Assembly: GCA_040902655.1 (NCBI GenBank)
Contig: JBBDWV010000016.1
Location: 62,001-126,000 of the forward strand
Reading direction: 5' to 3'
Length of the DNA stretch: 64,000 nt
Origin: Mycobacteriales bacterium
Lineage (GTDB): Bacteria; Actinomycetota; Actinomycetes; Mycobacteriales; SCTD01
In this document: piece by piece, positions 32,770 through 40,929 of the stretch
How positions within the stretch are numbered: position 1 is the first letter of the stretch
How the letters are laid out: every line of letters starts with the position of its first letter
Made by a program: the position numbers and the translations under genes
The notes under the pieces: generated by a model
What the model was told of the DNA's origin: nothing
Database searches by the model: none
What the model saw: the letters and a program-made list of their open reading frames with translations, nothing else

Positions 32770-34422
32770 TCAGCGCGACAGGAACACGCCGTGCCAGCGC
32801 TGGGCACCGCCGACTGCCGACGGCTCGAACTGCTCGAGTCGCGGCGAGACCAGCCAGGCGTTCGGCAGCGTGGCCAGCGGCAGGGCCACCACCTCCTCCG
32901 CGACGGCCACCTGGATGAATTCGGCCGCCAGCCGGCGCGCGGTCTCCGGTGAACCGGCCGTGTGGACCTGGTCGTACAGCGCGTCGGCGGCGGCACCCGC
33001 ACGAACCGTCCCGGAGACGGTCAGGTCCCCGCCGGGACGCACGGTGAAGAACCGGCAGAGGGCGCAGGGGTTCGCGTCCTCCTGTGACCGCACGTCGAGG
33101 AACAGGTCGAAAGAACCCGCGTTGACACGCTGCAGCGGCGTGAACCGATCAGCGGGATCTGCCGTCATGGAGGTCGCGATCCCGACGGCAGCCAGCTGCT
33201 CACGGATGGCGGCGGCAGCCACAGGCAGCCCGTCCGAGTCGCGGCGCACCAGCAGGTCCAGAGCCAACCGGTCCCCCTTCCGGATGCGGATGCCGCCCGG
33301 ACCCGGCAGCCAGCCGGCCCCCGTCAGCAACTCTTCTGCTGCCGCCACGTCGCGACGCTCCGGGCCTGCTGCGTCGGCTGCACCCAGCACGACGGGCGGG
33401 ATCACACTGTCCTCCGGCTCGCCGACGCCGGACCAGGCCGCCTCGGCCACGGCGGCTCGGTCCAGCGTGAGCGCCACCGCACGGCGGACGGCGTCCTCCT
33501 GCAGCGTCGACCACCGCCCGATCCCGCCCCGGTTGAACAGCAGCATCGCTGAACGCGCAGGTCGCGACACCACCCGCTGGTCGGGGCCGTCCGTCACGTT
33601 CGCCAGCAGGTCTGCGGAGACGTGACCCACCGCCTCGACCTCCCCCGTCGCGAGGAGCAGGCTGGCCTTCTCCTCCGCCCCGAAGCGGAAGGTGATCGAC
33701 GCGAGCTGTGGCGGCCCATCCCAGTAGTCGGGATTGGCCACGACCTCCAGGTCCAGACCCGGCGTGTAGGAAGAGAAGCGGAAGGGTCCTGTGCCGGTCG
33801 GCGTGGTCGCAGCGGTCCGGCCGTCCCCCGCCCGCGTGCCAGGAGCCTGCACGCCTGTCCGTGGGTTCGCCAGCTGCTCGGCCAGGCGGAGGTTGGGCTC
33901 GGACAACGCGATCGCGACGACATGCTCGTCGACCGCCGAGGACGAGTCGGCCTCGAGCCCCCGCGGCGCGCCGAGCCACCGGACACCTCCCCCGGGCGTG
34001 TCGGCGTCCGGGGACAACGCACGCCGCAGGGACTCCACGACCGCGGCTGCCGTCAGCGGCGTCCCGTCGTGGAAGCGGACGTTGCGGCGGAGTTCGAATC
34101 GCCACTCGGTGGGCGAGCGGGCCTCCCAGCTGACGGCGAGTCCCGGAGCGGTCCCGAAGCTCGGCGTCAGGCTGGTGAGCGTCTCGAAGATGCCGGGCGC
34201 AGGACCGTCGGCGAACAGCCCGAGCTGGGACGAAGCCGCACCCCTGCGCAGGAAAACGTCGTCTCCGACGGCGACCCGCAGATGCTGATCGGCGGCGCGC
34301 GGAACGGCTGCTGTCCGCGTCGAGGGAGCCGCCTGGGAGCAGCCGGCGATCAACAGCAGCGCGAGGGCCGCCACCACCCAGACCGGCGGGCGACCTGAGC
34401 GCAGGGGGACGGTCATCGGCAT
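32770..34422 (-). CDS. Family 5 extracellular solute-binding lipoprotein
   Basis: 550 residues. The leader A-L-A-L-L-L-I-A-G-C-S is a lipobox, followed by the SBP_bac_5 fold (F-E-T-L-T-S-L, A-L-S-P-D-A, G-T-G-P-F, peptide-type). This family serves oligopeptide and nickel/metal transporters; no permease or ATPase gene is next to it, so the transport partner and ligand are unknown. Two close ATGs (34422, 34416) are possible starts. It lies downstream of the 34532-35119 gene after a hairpin. Confidence 0.8.
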   Translation of the reverse strand: MPMTVPLRSGRPPVWVVAALALLLIAGCSQAAPSTRTAAVPRAADQHLRVAVGDDVFLRRGAASSQLGLFADGPAPGIFETLTSLTPSFGTAPGLAVSWEARSPTEWRFELRRNVRFHDGTPLTAAAVVESLRRALSPDADTPGGGVRWLGAPRGLEADSSSAVDEHVVAIALSEPNLRLAEQLANPRTGVQAPGTRAGDGRTAATTPTGTGPFRFSSYTPGLDLEVVANPDYWDGPPQLASITFRFGAEEKASLLLATGEVEAVGHVSADLLANVTDGPDQRVVSRPARSAMLLFNRGGIGRWSTLQEDAVRRAVALTLDRAAVAEAAWSGVGEPEDSVIPPVVLGAADAAGPERRDVAAAEELLTGAGWLPGPGGIRIRKGDRLALDLLVRRDSDGLPVAAAAIREQLAAVGIATSMTADPADRFTPLQRVNAGSFDLFLDVRSQEDANPCALCRFFTVRPGGDLTVSGTVRAGAAADALYDQVHTAGSPETARRLAAEFIQVAVAEEVVALPLATLPNAWLVSPRLEQFEPSAVGGAQRWHGVFLSR

Positions 34423-34457
34423 CCGCCCATCCTTGCCCACCTGGCGGTCGTCGGGCA

Positions 34458-34493
34458 CCAGAACGGGCGCCCCTTGCGGGACGCCCGTTCTGG
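34458..34493. terminator. Hairpin between the AYAC gene and the solute-binding gene
   Basis: CCAGAACGGGCG (34458-34469) and CGCCCGTTCTGG (34482-34493) form a perfect 12-bp stem with a 12-nt loop. On the minus strand it follows the 34532 stop, so likely terminates or attenuates reading into the SBP gene. Confidence 0.6.
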
Positions 34494-34531
34494 TTGCTCT
34501 TCACCCGCCTGAGAGCGGGCCGTTCGATCGA

Positions 34532-35119
34532 TCAGTTGTTGCGGACCTTCGCCGGAACCGGAGCCTCCTGGCGACGCGCCTGGCGGCTGAAGGCGACGAA
34601 GCCGGCAGCAAACAGGGCGAGGCCGAGCGCACCGAGGCCGACGGTCAGGGCGAGGATGCCGCTCCCGTTGCCGCCACTGACGGCCGGGGTCTGGGTGCCC
34701 TGCGGGGCGAGAACGGACTCGCCGTTGGCGCCGAGGATCTGGAACGCGGCGCGAGCCGGCGTGCCGTAGGCGTCGACACCCTTGTCCAGCTGGGTCGCCA
34801 GGACGACGTAGTAGCCCGCCTGACCCTCCGGCACCTGGAACGACGCCGAAATGTTACCGGCGGCGTCCGGGACGGCCTTGCCCAGCAGCGGGCCGTCCGC
34901 GCCGTTCCAGTGCAGCTCGACCGGCATCGGCACGTCGCCGGCGCCCCTGGGGGTACGGAACGAGGAGCCGGTCACCGTGACGTTGTCGCCGACGTTGCCG
35001 CTGGCGGTGCTCAGGTTCAGGGTGGCGAGGTTGGTGCAGGCGTAGGCCACCCCGCCGAACACCATCATCATGGCGACGAGGGCACCGAACACCGTCGTCG
35101 TCTTCTTCTGCACTGCCAT
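34532..35119 (-). CDS. Secreted AYAC-type Ig-like protein with C-terminal anchor (paralogue 1)
   Basis: 195 residues. Signal peptide ends V-A-Y-A-C-T-N, an Ig-like domain follows (V-G-D-N-V-T-V-T-G-S-S-F) with G-T-P-A-R-A-A-F-Q-I-L, then Gly-rich linker, a TM helix (L-A-L-T-V-G-L-G-A-L-G-L) and a basic tail. The Y-A-C could be lipidated, but the lipobox is weak. It resembles 42677-43237 in every block. Function unknown. Confidence 0.68.
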   Translation of the reverse strand: MAVQKKTTTVFGALVAMMMVFGGVAYACTNLATLNLSTASGNVGDNVTVTGSSFRTPRGAGDVPMPVELHWNGADGPLLGKAVPDAAGNISASFQVPEGQAGYYVVLATQLDKGVDAYGTPARAAFQILGANGESVLAPQGTQTPAVSGGNGSGILALTVGLGALGLALFAAGFVAFSRQARRQEAPVPAKVRNN

Positions 35120-35261
35120 GAGCGTTCCTCCGGTTGTGGTGAAGCCGGGCGGCTGCCCAGTCTGCGGTCCGCAGCGGGTGGAGCCGACATGGCCTCCGCT
35201 CCTGCGATCGATGCTCAGGGTCGCAGAGAGCGCAGCTGCTGGCAATAGGTGTGTTTCTACA

Positions 35262-35312
35262 TATATGTCAGGCACATCTATATGCGCACCGCCTATATGT
35301 CGGGGACATCTA
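35262..35312. promoter_or_regulatory. Two tandem TATATGTC-N3-(G/C)ACATCTA sites
   Basis: Copies at 35262-35280 and 35294-35312, 32 bp apart (about three helical turns), upstream of the 34532-35119 gene (start at 35119). On the other strand each reads TAGATG-N7-CATATA, matching the palindrome at 30688-30708. Suggests the same DNA-binding protein. Confidence 0.45.
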
Positions 35313-35691
35313 GTTTTGCCCGCTCCACCTGCTCTTTTCCTGTTCAGGACACTGACCCGGCGGCCGCAAGGCTTGTTCAGTGGACGGCGTGCCGCGTCGG
35401 GATCTTGTGCTGGACAAGACGGACGCCAGGCGCTCCTGAGCGCTGAAAGGCCGTGCAGATCAGCTGCGTGACACGCCCTCCGCACGAGGCGGCGGCGGTT
35501 CCCCGCACGGGGCGCAAGGGCGCTGAAAATCACGGAGCGGGTGCTGGGACCGGTGTCGCTCCGGCGGAACGCGACACGGAGCGGGAGCCAGGGAGTGTCC
35601 GGTCCGACCCGGGCAGGTCGACTTTCCGGTCGGGTTCAGAGAAAAGCCGCCAACGGGAGGCTGCCTGGTCGCGTGTCGCTCCGGAGATGTA

Positions 35692-35755
35692 TGTGCTGTC
35701 GGGAGGTGTACAGCACAGGTCAACAATCCCGGAAATTTGACCTGCGGTGTACACC
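35692..35755. repeat. Nested inverted repeats
   Basis: GGTGTACA (35705) with TGTACACC (35748) encloses CAGGTCAA (35716) with TTGACCTG (35737), all perfect. A third pair TGTGCTGT (35692) with ACAGCACA (35710) is an overlapping alternative hairpin. Could be a large operator, a recombination site, or an RNA switch. Confidence 0.6.
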
Positions 35756-35798
35756 CGCTGTGCGGCGCATGTGTCGACCGCAGGTCGATGGCGCGCCG

Positions 35799-35839
35799 AC
35801 CCGCACCCGCACCCGCACCCGCACCCGCACCCGCACCCG
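35799..35839 (+). repeat. Hexamer tandem repeat ACCCGC
   Basis: About seven consecutive copies of ACCCGC with no interruption. Length is likely variable between strains by slippage. No gene lies over it. Confidence 0.8.
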
Positions 35840-35875
35840 AGGAGCAACCCCGCGCTCCTTGCCCTCTCCCTCACA

Positions 35876-35939
35876 TGATCAACGCCGGGTAACCACCCCA
35901 TCGCCTGCACGAAAATCCGAGGAAGCCTGGCGTTGATCA
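35876..35939. repeat. 11-bp inverted repeat TGATCAACGCC
   Basis: TGATCAACGCC at 35876-35886 and its exact complement GGCGTTGATCA at 35929-35939, 42 bp apart. The core GTTGATCAAC is itself palindromic. Possibly a dispersed REP-type repeat, which needs a genome search. Confidence 0.6.
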
Positions 35940-36010
35940 ACGACCGGAACGACGAGTCCCTGCGCCCGCGACCGCGGCGCGGGCGGACGACGGTCGGCGA
36001 CAGGCCTGGA

Positions 36011-36113
36011 CGCTTCCGTGGAGCGCCTGCACGCTTCCGTGGAGCGCCTGCACGCGTCCGTGGAGCGCCTGCTCGCTCACGTGGAGAGCCTGCACGCTCC
36101 CGACGTGGAGCGG
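36011..36113 (+). repeat. 21-bp tandem repeats
   Basis: Four full copies and a partial one of a 21-bp unit (CGCTTCCGTGG then AGCGCCTGCA), diverging toward the 3' end. One frame reads the heptad A-S-V-E-R-L-H, coiled-coil-like, but there is no start or ribosome site to make it a gene. Confidence 0.7.
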
Positions 36114-36232
36114 CGGCCAGCCCCGACCAGACCCGCAGCCGTCCTGCAGCAGTCCCGCCTGCCGAAAACCCGCAGGCACCGGCCAGCAACGTGCCACCCG
36201 GATGATCGTGCGCTGGCGAAGGCAGGCCGCAG

Positions 36233-37480
36233 CTAGGCCGCCGTGACCCTCGTCAGGAACTGCGTGATGCGCGCGATGGCCTCGGCCGAGCGCTCGCGGG
36301 TCGGCGCGACGCCGATGTTGTCGTGCGCATGCTCGGCGTCGGCGATCGGCGCACCCTGCACCAGCAACGTGGGGCCGGCGTCGCCGGCTACGAAAGCCTC
36401 GTCGGCGGAGAGGGCGCCGCGAAGGGCGGACTCGTCGGCCGCGGTGACGAACGTGGCGACGCCGCCGCGTACGACGAGTGCTGGGATGTCGACCTCGCGG
36501 GCCAGGGCGACGGGCTCGAGGGAGAAGATGTCGGTGAGATATTCCTGCCGGCCGGCTGGGAAGAAGCCGGCGAGCGACGCGGGGATGTCCGCCGGCAGCT
36601 TGCCGTCCTCGAGCAAGCTGGCGACGACAACGCGCAGCCCGGCAACCTCCTCGCCGCGATGAGCCGAGCCGGCGAAATCGTCGGCAAGGACTTCCACGAA
36701 GGGACGCCCCGGGACGGAGATCAGGCCCAGGCCGCGAATGCGCGGCTCCTGGTCGGCCAGCTGCATCGCGACCAGCCCACCCTCCCCGTGCCCCACGACC
36801 GCGATCCGCTCCGGGTCGACCTCGGCGCGCTGGGCCAAAAACTCTACGGCAGCGGCCGCGTCACTCACCAGATCCTCGAAGCGGAGCGGTTCGCTCTCCG
36901 GGAGCACGCTCTGACCGGTCCCCCGCTTGTCGTAGGTCAAGGTAACCATCTCCGACTCGGCGAACGCCTCGCTCAGCTCGCGGTAGAGGTTGTCCGGGAC
37001 ACCGCCCTCGGCGACCACGCCGTTGCGGTTCGTCGGGCCGTAGCCGGCGAGGATGACGACGCCGGCCAGCTTCGAGCCGGACGCCGCCCCCTCGGGGAGG
37101 GCGAGCGCCCCGGCGAGCTTGAGGTCGTCCGCCCCCTCGAACTGCACTGTGCGCAGGGCGGCTCCGCCCTGCAGGATGGGCGCGGTGGCGCGGGTGGAGC
37201 CGCCCGAGCCGTCGGAGCTCAGGTTGGTCGCCACCAGCACGAGTGCGACCAGCGCAGCTCCGCCGCCGGCCGCCCAGATCAGCCGGCGCCGGCGCGCAGC
37301 GGTCGCGGCCTTTTCGCCCGGACGGCCGATGCAGGCGGAGCACTTGACGCCGACGCTCGTCGGCACGACACAGTCCCGGCAGACCCCCGCGCCACAGCGC
37401 GCGCAGCTGGTGACCGCCGGCTTGCGCCCGTGCCGGGTGCAGGTGCGGCTCAGCTGCTCGGGTGCAGGCGTGGTGGTCAT
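36233..37480 (-). CDS. Zinc-finger/TM-anchored alpha/beta hydrolase
   Basis: 415 residues. N-terminal B-box-like zinc finger (C-T-R-H-G, C-A-R-C-G, C-R-D-C, C-S-A-C), a TM helix near residue 75, then an alpha/beta hydrolase with G-H-G-E-G-G as the nucleophile elbow; the central residue is Glu rather than Ser, so catalysis is not assured. D-K-R-G-T-G-Q-S is the usual D-x-R-G-x-G-x-S. Its ATG overlaps the ftsH stop by 1 bp. Likely acts outside the membrane. Confidence 0.72.
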   Translation of the reverse strand: MTTTPAPEQLSRTCTRHGRKPAVTSCARCGAGVCRDCVVPTSVGVKCSACIGRPGEKAATAARRRRLIWAAGGGAALVALVLVATNLSSDGSGGSTRATAPILQGGAALRTVQFEGADDLKLAGALALPEGAASGSKLAGVVILAGYGPTNRNGVVAEGGVPDNLYRELSEAFAESEMVTLTYDKRGTGQSVLPESEPLRFEDLVSDAAAAVEFLAQRAEVDPERIAVVGHGEGGLVAMQLADQEPRIRGLGLISVPGRPFVEVLADDFAGSAHRGEEVAGLRVVVASLLEDGKLPADIPASLAGFFPAGRQEYLTDIFSLEPVALAREVDIPALVVRGGVATFVTAADESALRGALSADEAFVAGDAGPTLLVQGAPIADAEHAHDNIGVAPTRERSAEAIARITQFLTRVTAA

Positions 37481-39402
37481 CAGGGGACGAGCGTCGCGGA
37501 GCCGGAATTCGCGCTGTGGACGGGGAGCAGCAGGGCGTCGAGCAGCTCGCCCTCGAGCGTCTCGTGCTCCATCAACGCCTTGCCGACCGCTTCCAGCGCG
37601 CTGCGCTGGGCGAGCAGGACGTTGCGCGCCCGCTCGGCCGCATCGGCCAGCACTTGCTGGATCTCCGCGTCGATCTCCGAGGCGACGCGCTCGGAGAAGG
37701 CCTGGTTCAGCAGGCCCTCCTTCATGTTGGCGTTCTGCAACGCGTGCGCCGAGAACGCGCCGAGGGAGGACCCCATGCCGAACTCGGTGACCATCCGGCG
37801 GGCGAGCAGCACGGCAGAGTCGAGGTCGCCGGCGGCACCGGTCGACAGATCGCCGGTGATGATCTCCTCGGCCGCTCGACCGCCGAGCAAGGCGGTGATC
37901 CGGTCGAGCAGCTGGGCCCGCGTGATGGAGGTCTGGTCGCCGTCGTTGATCCACCAGGTGAACCCGCCACCGTGGCCGCGCGCGACGATCGACAGCTTGC
38001 CGACGCGGTCAGTGCCGGGCAGGGCCGTGGCGACGACGGCGTGGCCGGCTTCGTGGTAGGCGATGCGCAGCCGGTCCTGCGGGGACAGGATGCGGGACTT
38101 GCGCTCGGGACCGGCCACGAGCCGCTCGATCGCCTCGCTGAAGTGCGACTGCTCGATGATCGCAGCGCCGCGCCGGGCGGCGAGCAGGGCCGCCTCGTTC
38201 ACGACGTTGGCCAGGTCGGCGCCGGAGAAGCCGGCTGTGCGCTTGGCGATCTGGGCGATGTCCACGCCGTCCGCGAGCGGCTTGCCGCGGGTGTGGATGC
38301 GCAGGACACCTTCTCGTCCGTTCACGTCCGGACGCTCCACGGCCACCCGGCGGTCGAAGCGGCCCGGCCGCATCAGGGCGGAATCCAGGATGTCCGGCCG
38401 GTTCGTCGCGGCCAGCACGACGACGCCAATGCCGGACTCGAAGCCGTCCATCTCGACGAGCAGCTGGTTCAGCGTGGCCTCCCGCTCGTCCGTGCCGCCC
38501 ATCGAGTGCGTGCTGCGACCGCGACCGACCGCGTCGAGTTCGTCGATGAACACGATGCAGGGCGCTGCGGCCTTGGCCACCTTGAAGAAGTCCCGGATGC
38601 GCGCGGCTCCGACACCGACGAAGATCTCGACGAAGTCCGAACCGGAGATCGAGAAGAACGGCACCTCCGACTCCCCCGCCAGGCCTCGCGCGAGCAACGT
38701 CTTGCCGCAGCCAGGGGGGCCGGTCAGCAGGATGCCCTTGGGTACGGAGGCGCCCATGGCCAGGAAGCGGTCCGGGTTCGACAGGTAGTCACGGACCTCG
38801 ACGAGTTCCTCGATGGCCTCGTCGACGCCGGCCACGTCCGAGAAGGTGATCTTGGCGTCACCGCCCTCGAGCCGTTTGCCCCGCGACTGGCCGAAGGCGG
38901 TGAACCCGTCACCGCCCCGGCCGAATGCGAGAAAGAGGATGAACAGGCCGTCGATGATGATCAGGGCCGGCAGCAGCATGCTCACCGGCATCACGAGGTT
39001 CTTGAGCGGCTGCTGCTTGACGGAGTACGGCACGCCGGCGTCCTCGAGAGCGCTGGTGAGGCGTGCGAAGATCGTCTCGTTCTCCCCCGAGTAGGCGACC
39101 CAGAACTCGCCGCCGTCGTAGGTGCCGATCATCCGGTTGTCCGTCTCGAGGATCTTGGTCTCCGCGATCCGGCCCTGGCGGAGCAGCGCGGTGAACTCGT
39201 CGATCCGCAGCTCCTCGCCGGCTGTGCGGGGGTTGGACCAGTAGAGGATGAGGGCGTAGAAGGCGATCAGCAGGGGCAGCGCGAGCAGGCAGAGGACGAG
39301 CGCCCGCTTGCGGTTGTTCCGCTGCGGGTCCTCCTCAGCCGACGGCTTCTGGCCGTCGCCGTCCTGCTCTCGCCGACGTCGGGCGCTACCCAGCATGGCC
39401 AT
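37480..39402 (-). CDS. FtsH-type membrane AAA+ metalloprotease
   Basis: 640 residues. N-terminal TM, a short extracytoplasmic domain, second TM, AAA+ with G-P-P-G-C-G-K-T (Walker A), F-I-D-E-L-D (Walker B), and the zinc protease motif H-E-A-G-H. FtsH degrades membrane and short-lived proteins. It lies between two zinc-finger/TM proteins in one operon and there is another FtsH at 47657, so it may be specialised rather than the housekeeping copy. Confidence 0.92.
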   Translation of the reverse strand: MAMLGSARRRREQDGDGQKPSAEEDPQRNNRKRALVLCLLALPLLIAFYALILYWSNPRTAGEELRIDEFTALLRQGRIAETKILETDNRMIGTYDGGEFWVAYSGENETIFARLTSALEDAGVPYSVKQQPLKNLVMPVSMLLPALIIIDGLFILFLAFGRGGDGFTAFGQSRGKRLEGGDAKITFSDVAGVDEAIEELVEVRDYLSNPDRFLAMGASVPKGILLTGPPGCGKTLLARGLAGESEVPFFSISGSDFVEIFVGVGAARIRDFFKVAKAAAPCIVFIDELDAVGRGRSTHSMGGTDEREATLNQLLVEMDGFESGIGVVVLAATNRPDILDSALMRPGRFDRRVAVERPDVNGREGVLRIHTRGKPLADGVDIAQIAKRTAGFSGADLANVVNEAALLAARRGAAIIEQSHFSEAIERLVAGPERKSRILSPQDRLRIAYHEAGHAVVATALPGTDRVGKLSIVARGHGGGFTWWINDGDQTSITRAQLLDRITALLGGRAAEEIITGDLSTGAAGDLDSAVLLARRMVTEFGMGSSLGAFSAHALQNANMKEGLLNQAFSERVASEIDAEIQQVLADAAERARNVLLAQRSALEAVGKALMEHETLEGELLDALLLPVHSANSGSATLVP

Positions 39403-39420
39403 GTCTCTCCCTCGGTCGGT

Positions 39421-40806
39421 TCACGGAACGTACCTTTCTGCGCAGCTCTGGGCGATCGGCGCCGCTCCGGGGAACGCTGCGTCGCCGGCGGCCACGAGTA
39501 CGCTGCCGTCCTCGAGCAGGACCGCCGCCTGCTCGCTCCGGGGACAGGACATGTCGCCCGCCGGCCCCCACTGTCCCACCGCGCCGGCGGTGAAGTCGAA
39601 CACTTCGGCGCTGGTGAGAGAACGCCTCGTACCGCGCTGGACGGACTCGCCGCCGGCGACGAGCACCCGGCCGTCCGCGAGCCGGGTCGCGGTGTGTCCG
39701 GTGCGGGTTCCGCCCATCGGGGCGACCCTGCTCCAGGTGCCGCCGGGCGCGTTGAAGACCTCGGCGCCGGCCAGCGAAAGGTCTGCACCCTCGCCCCCCG
39801 CGCCCCCGGTCACCAGGACCGCGTCGTCCTCCAGGAGCACCGCCGCGTGGTTGGCCCGCGGCTCGCTGAGGCTGGTCGAGCCGACGAAGGCGCCGGCAGC
39901 AGCGTCGTAGATCTCGGTGGAGGCAAGCGGCGCCGTCGCATTGGTGCCGACGGAGCCGAGCCCACCCACGACCACGACGCGACCGTCGCGGACACGGGTG
40001 GCGGTGTGCTCGAAGCGCGCCGAACCCATCGATCCCGTGGCTGACCACGCTCCGGTTGCGGGGTCGTACAACTCCGCGGACGGGGTGGCGCGGATGGTCT
40101 GGCCACCCGCTGCCGACTCCGCCGACTCGAGCGTGCTGCCTCCTGCGGCGAGCACCCGCCCGTCGTCGAGCAGCGTGAGGGTGTGGCCGAGCCTTGGAAC
40201 GCTCATCGGCTGGACGGACGACCACGACCGGGCGCCCGGGTCGTAGACCTCGGCCGAAGCCAGCGGGTTGCCCTCGGACAACCCCCCGGTGACGAGCACC
40301 CGGTCGTCCTGCAGGAGCACCGCCTGATGGCCGCGGCGGGGCGCGGAAAGTGGTCCGACACGTTCCCAGCTGTCGGCGCCGGGATCGAAGACTTCGGCAG
40401 CGTCGATCGCCAGCGCCCCGACGCCGCCGCCGGCGACCAGCACCGTGCCGTTCCGCAGCACGACGGCACTGGCCGTACCGCGGATGGCCGACAGCGCCGG
40501 CAGGTCGCTCCACGTCCCGACCGGCTCGGCGACGGCACCGGGCCCCTCCTGTGACGGTCCCGGGCGGAGCACCAGAAGGACCACCACCAGCGCCCCCACA
40601 GCCAGCGCTGCACCCATCAGGAGGAGCGGGCGCCGGCTGCGCATCGGCGTCGTCGAAGGCTGAGAAGCGGCCGGCGCCGCACAGGTCGCGCATTTCAGAC
40701 CCACCTCGGTGCGGGTCATGCACTTGGGGCAGAGCGGCCGATCACAGTCGACACAGCTGAGGCGCGTGGCCTCCCCATGCGTCTCGCAGCGACGGGCTTC
40801 TGTCAT
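39421..40806 (-). CDS. Zinc-finger/TM-anchored kelch-repeat propeller
   Basis: 461 residues. N-terminal B-box-like zinc site (C-E-T-H-G, C-V-D-C, C-P-K-C, C-A-T-C), a TM helix near residue 65, then six or more kelch repeats (D-G-R-V-L-V-A-G-G; T-A-T-R-V-R-D-G-R-V-V-V-V-G-G). Shares its zinc-finger/TM plan with the hydrolase in the same operon. Start could be 6 bp upstream. 18 bp before ftsH. Confidence 0.75.
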   Translation of the reverse strand: MTEARRCETHGEATRLSCVDCDRPLCPKCMTRTEVGLKCATCAAPAASQPSTTPMRSRRPLLLMGAALAVGALVVVLLVLRPGPSQEGPGAVAEPVGTWSDLPALSAIRGTASAVVLRNGTVLVAGGGVGALAIDAAEVFDPGADSWERVGPLSAPRRGHQAVLLQDDRVLVTGGLSEGNPLASAEVYDPGARSWSSVQPMSVPRLGHTLTLLDDGRVLAAGGSTLESAESAAGGQTIRATPSAELYDPATGAWSATGSMGSARFEHTATRVRDGRVVVVGGLGSVGTNATAPLASTEIYDAAAGAFVGSTSLSEPRANHAAVLLEDDAVLVTGGAGGEGADLSLAGAEVFNAPGGTWSRVAPMGGTRTGHTATRLADGRVLVAGGESVQRGTRRSLTSAEVFDFTAGAVGQWGPAGDMSCPRSEQAAVLLEDGSVLVAAGDAAFPGAAPIAQSCAERYVP

Positions 40807-40929
40807 CACCATCTCGCAGTTCCACCCCGCTCTGACCCCGGTCGCCACGGCCCGGACGAAAGCCTCATCATGCCCGAGGCCCCCTCACCGACGGCGTGTC
40901 CGCCGTCGGAGCGAGCAGTGGAGACCTGC

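Larger units (their letters stand above)
35120..36232. other. 1.1-kb gene-free stretch
   Basis: No convincing gene. It contains the two tandem sites above, nested inverted repeats at 35692-35755, a hexamer run at 35799-35839, an 11-bp inverted repeat at 35876-35939 and 21-bp tandem repeats at 36011-36113. Open frames here have no ribosome site or family match. Confidence 0.6.

Noticed and set aside
35120-36232. Mobile element
   Set aside because: No transposase, recombinase or flanking duplication visible, only short inverted repeats.
36018-36236. Coiled-coil protein from the 21-bp repeats
   Set aside because: No proper start or ribosome site, and the repeats also give open frames on other strands, as expected from GC-rich repeat DNA.
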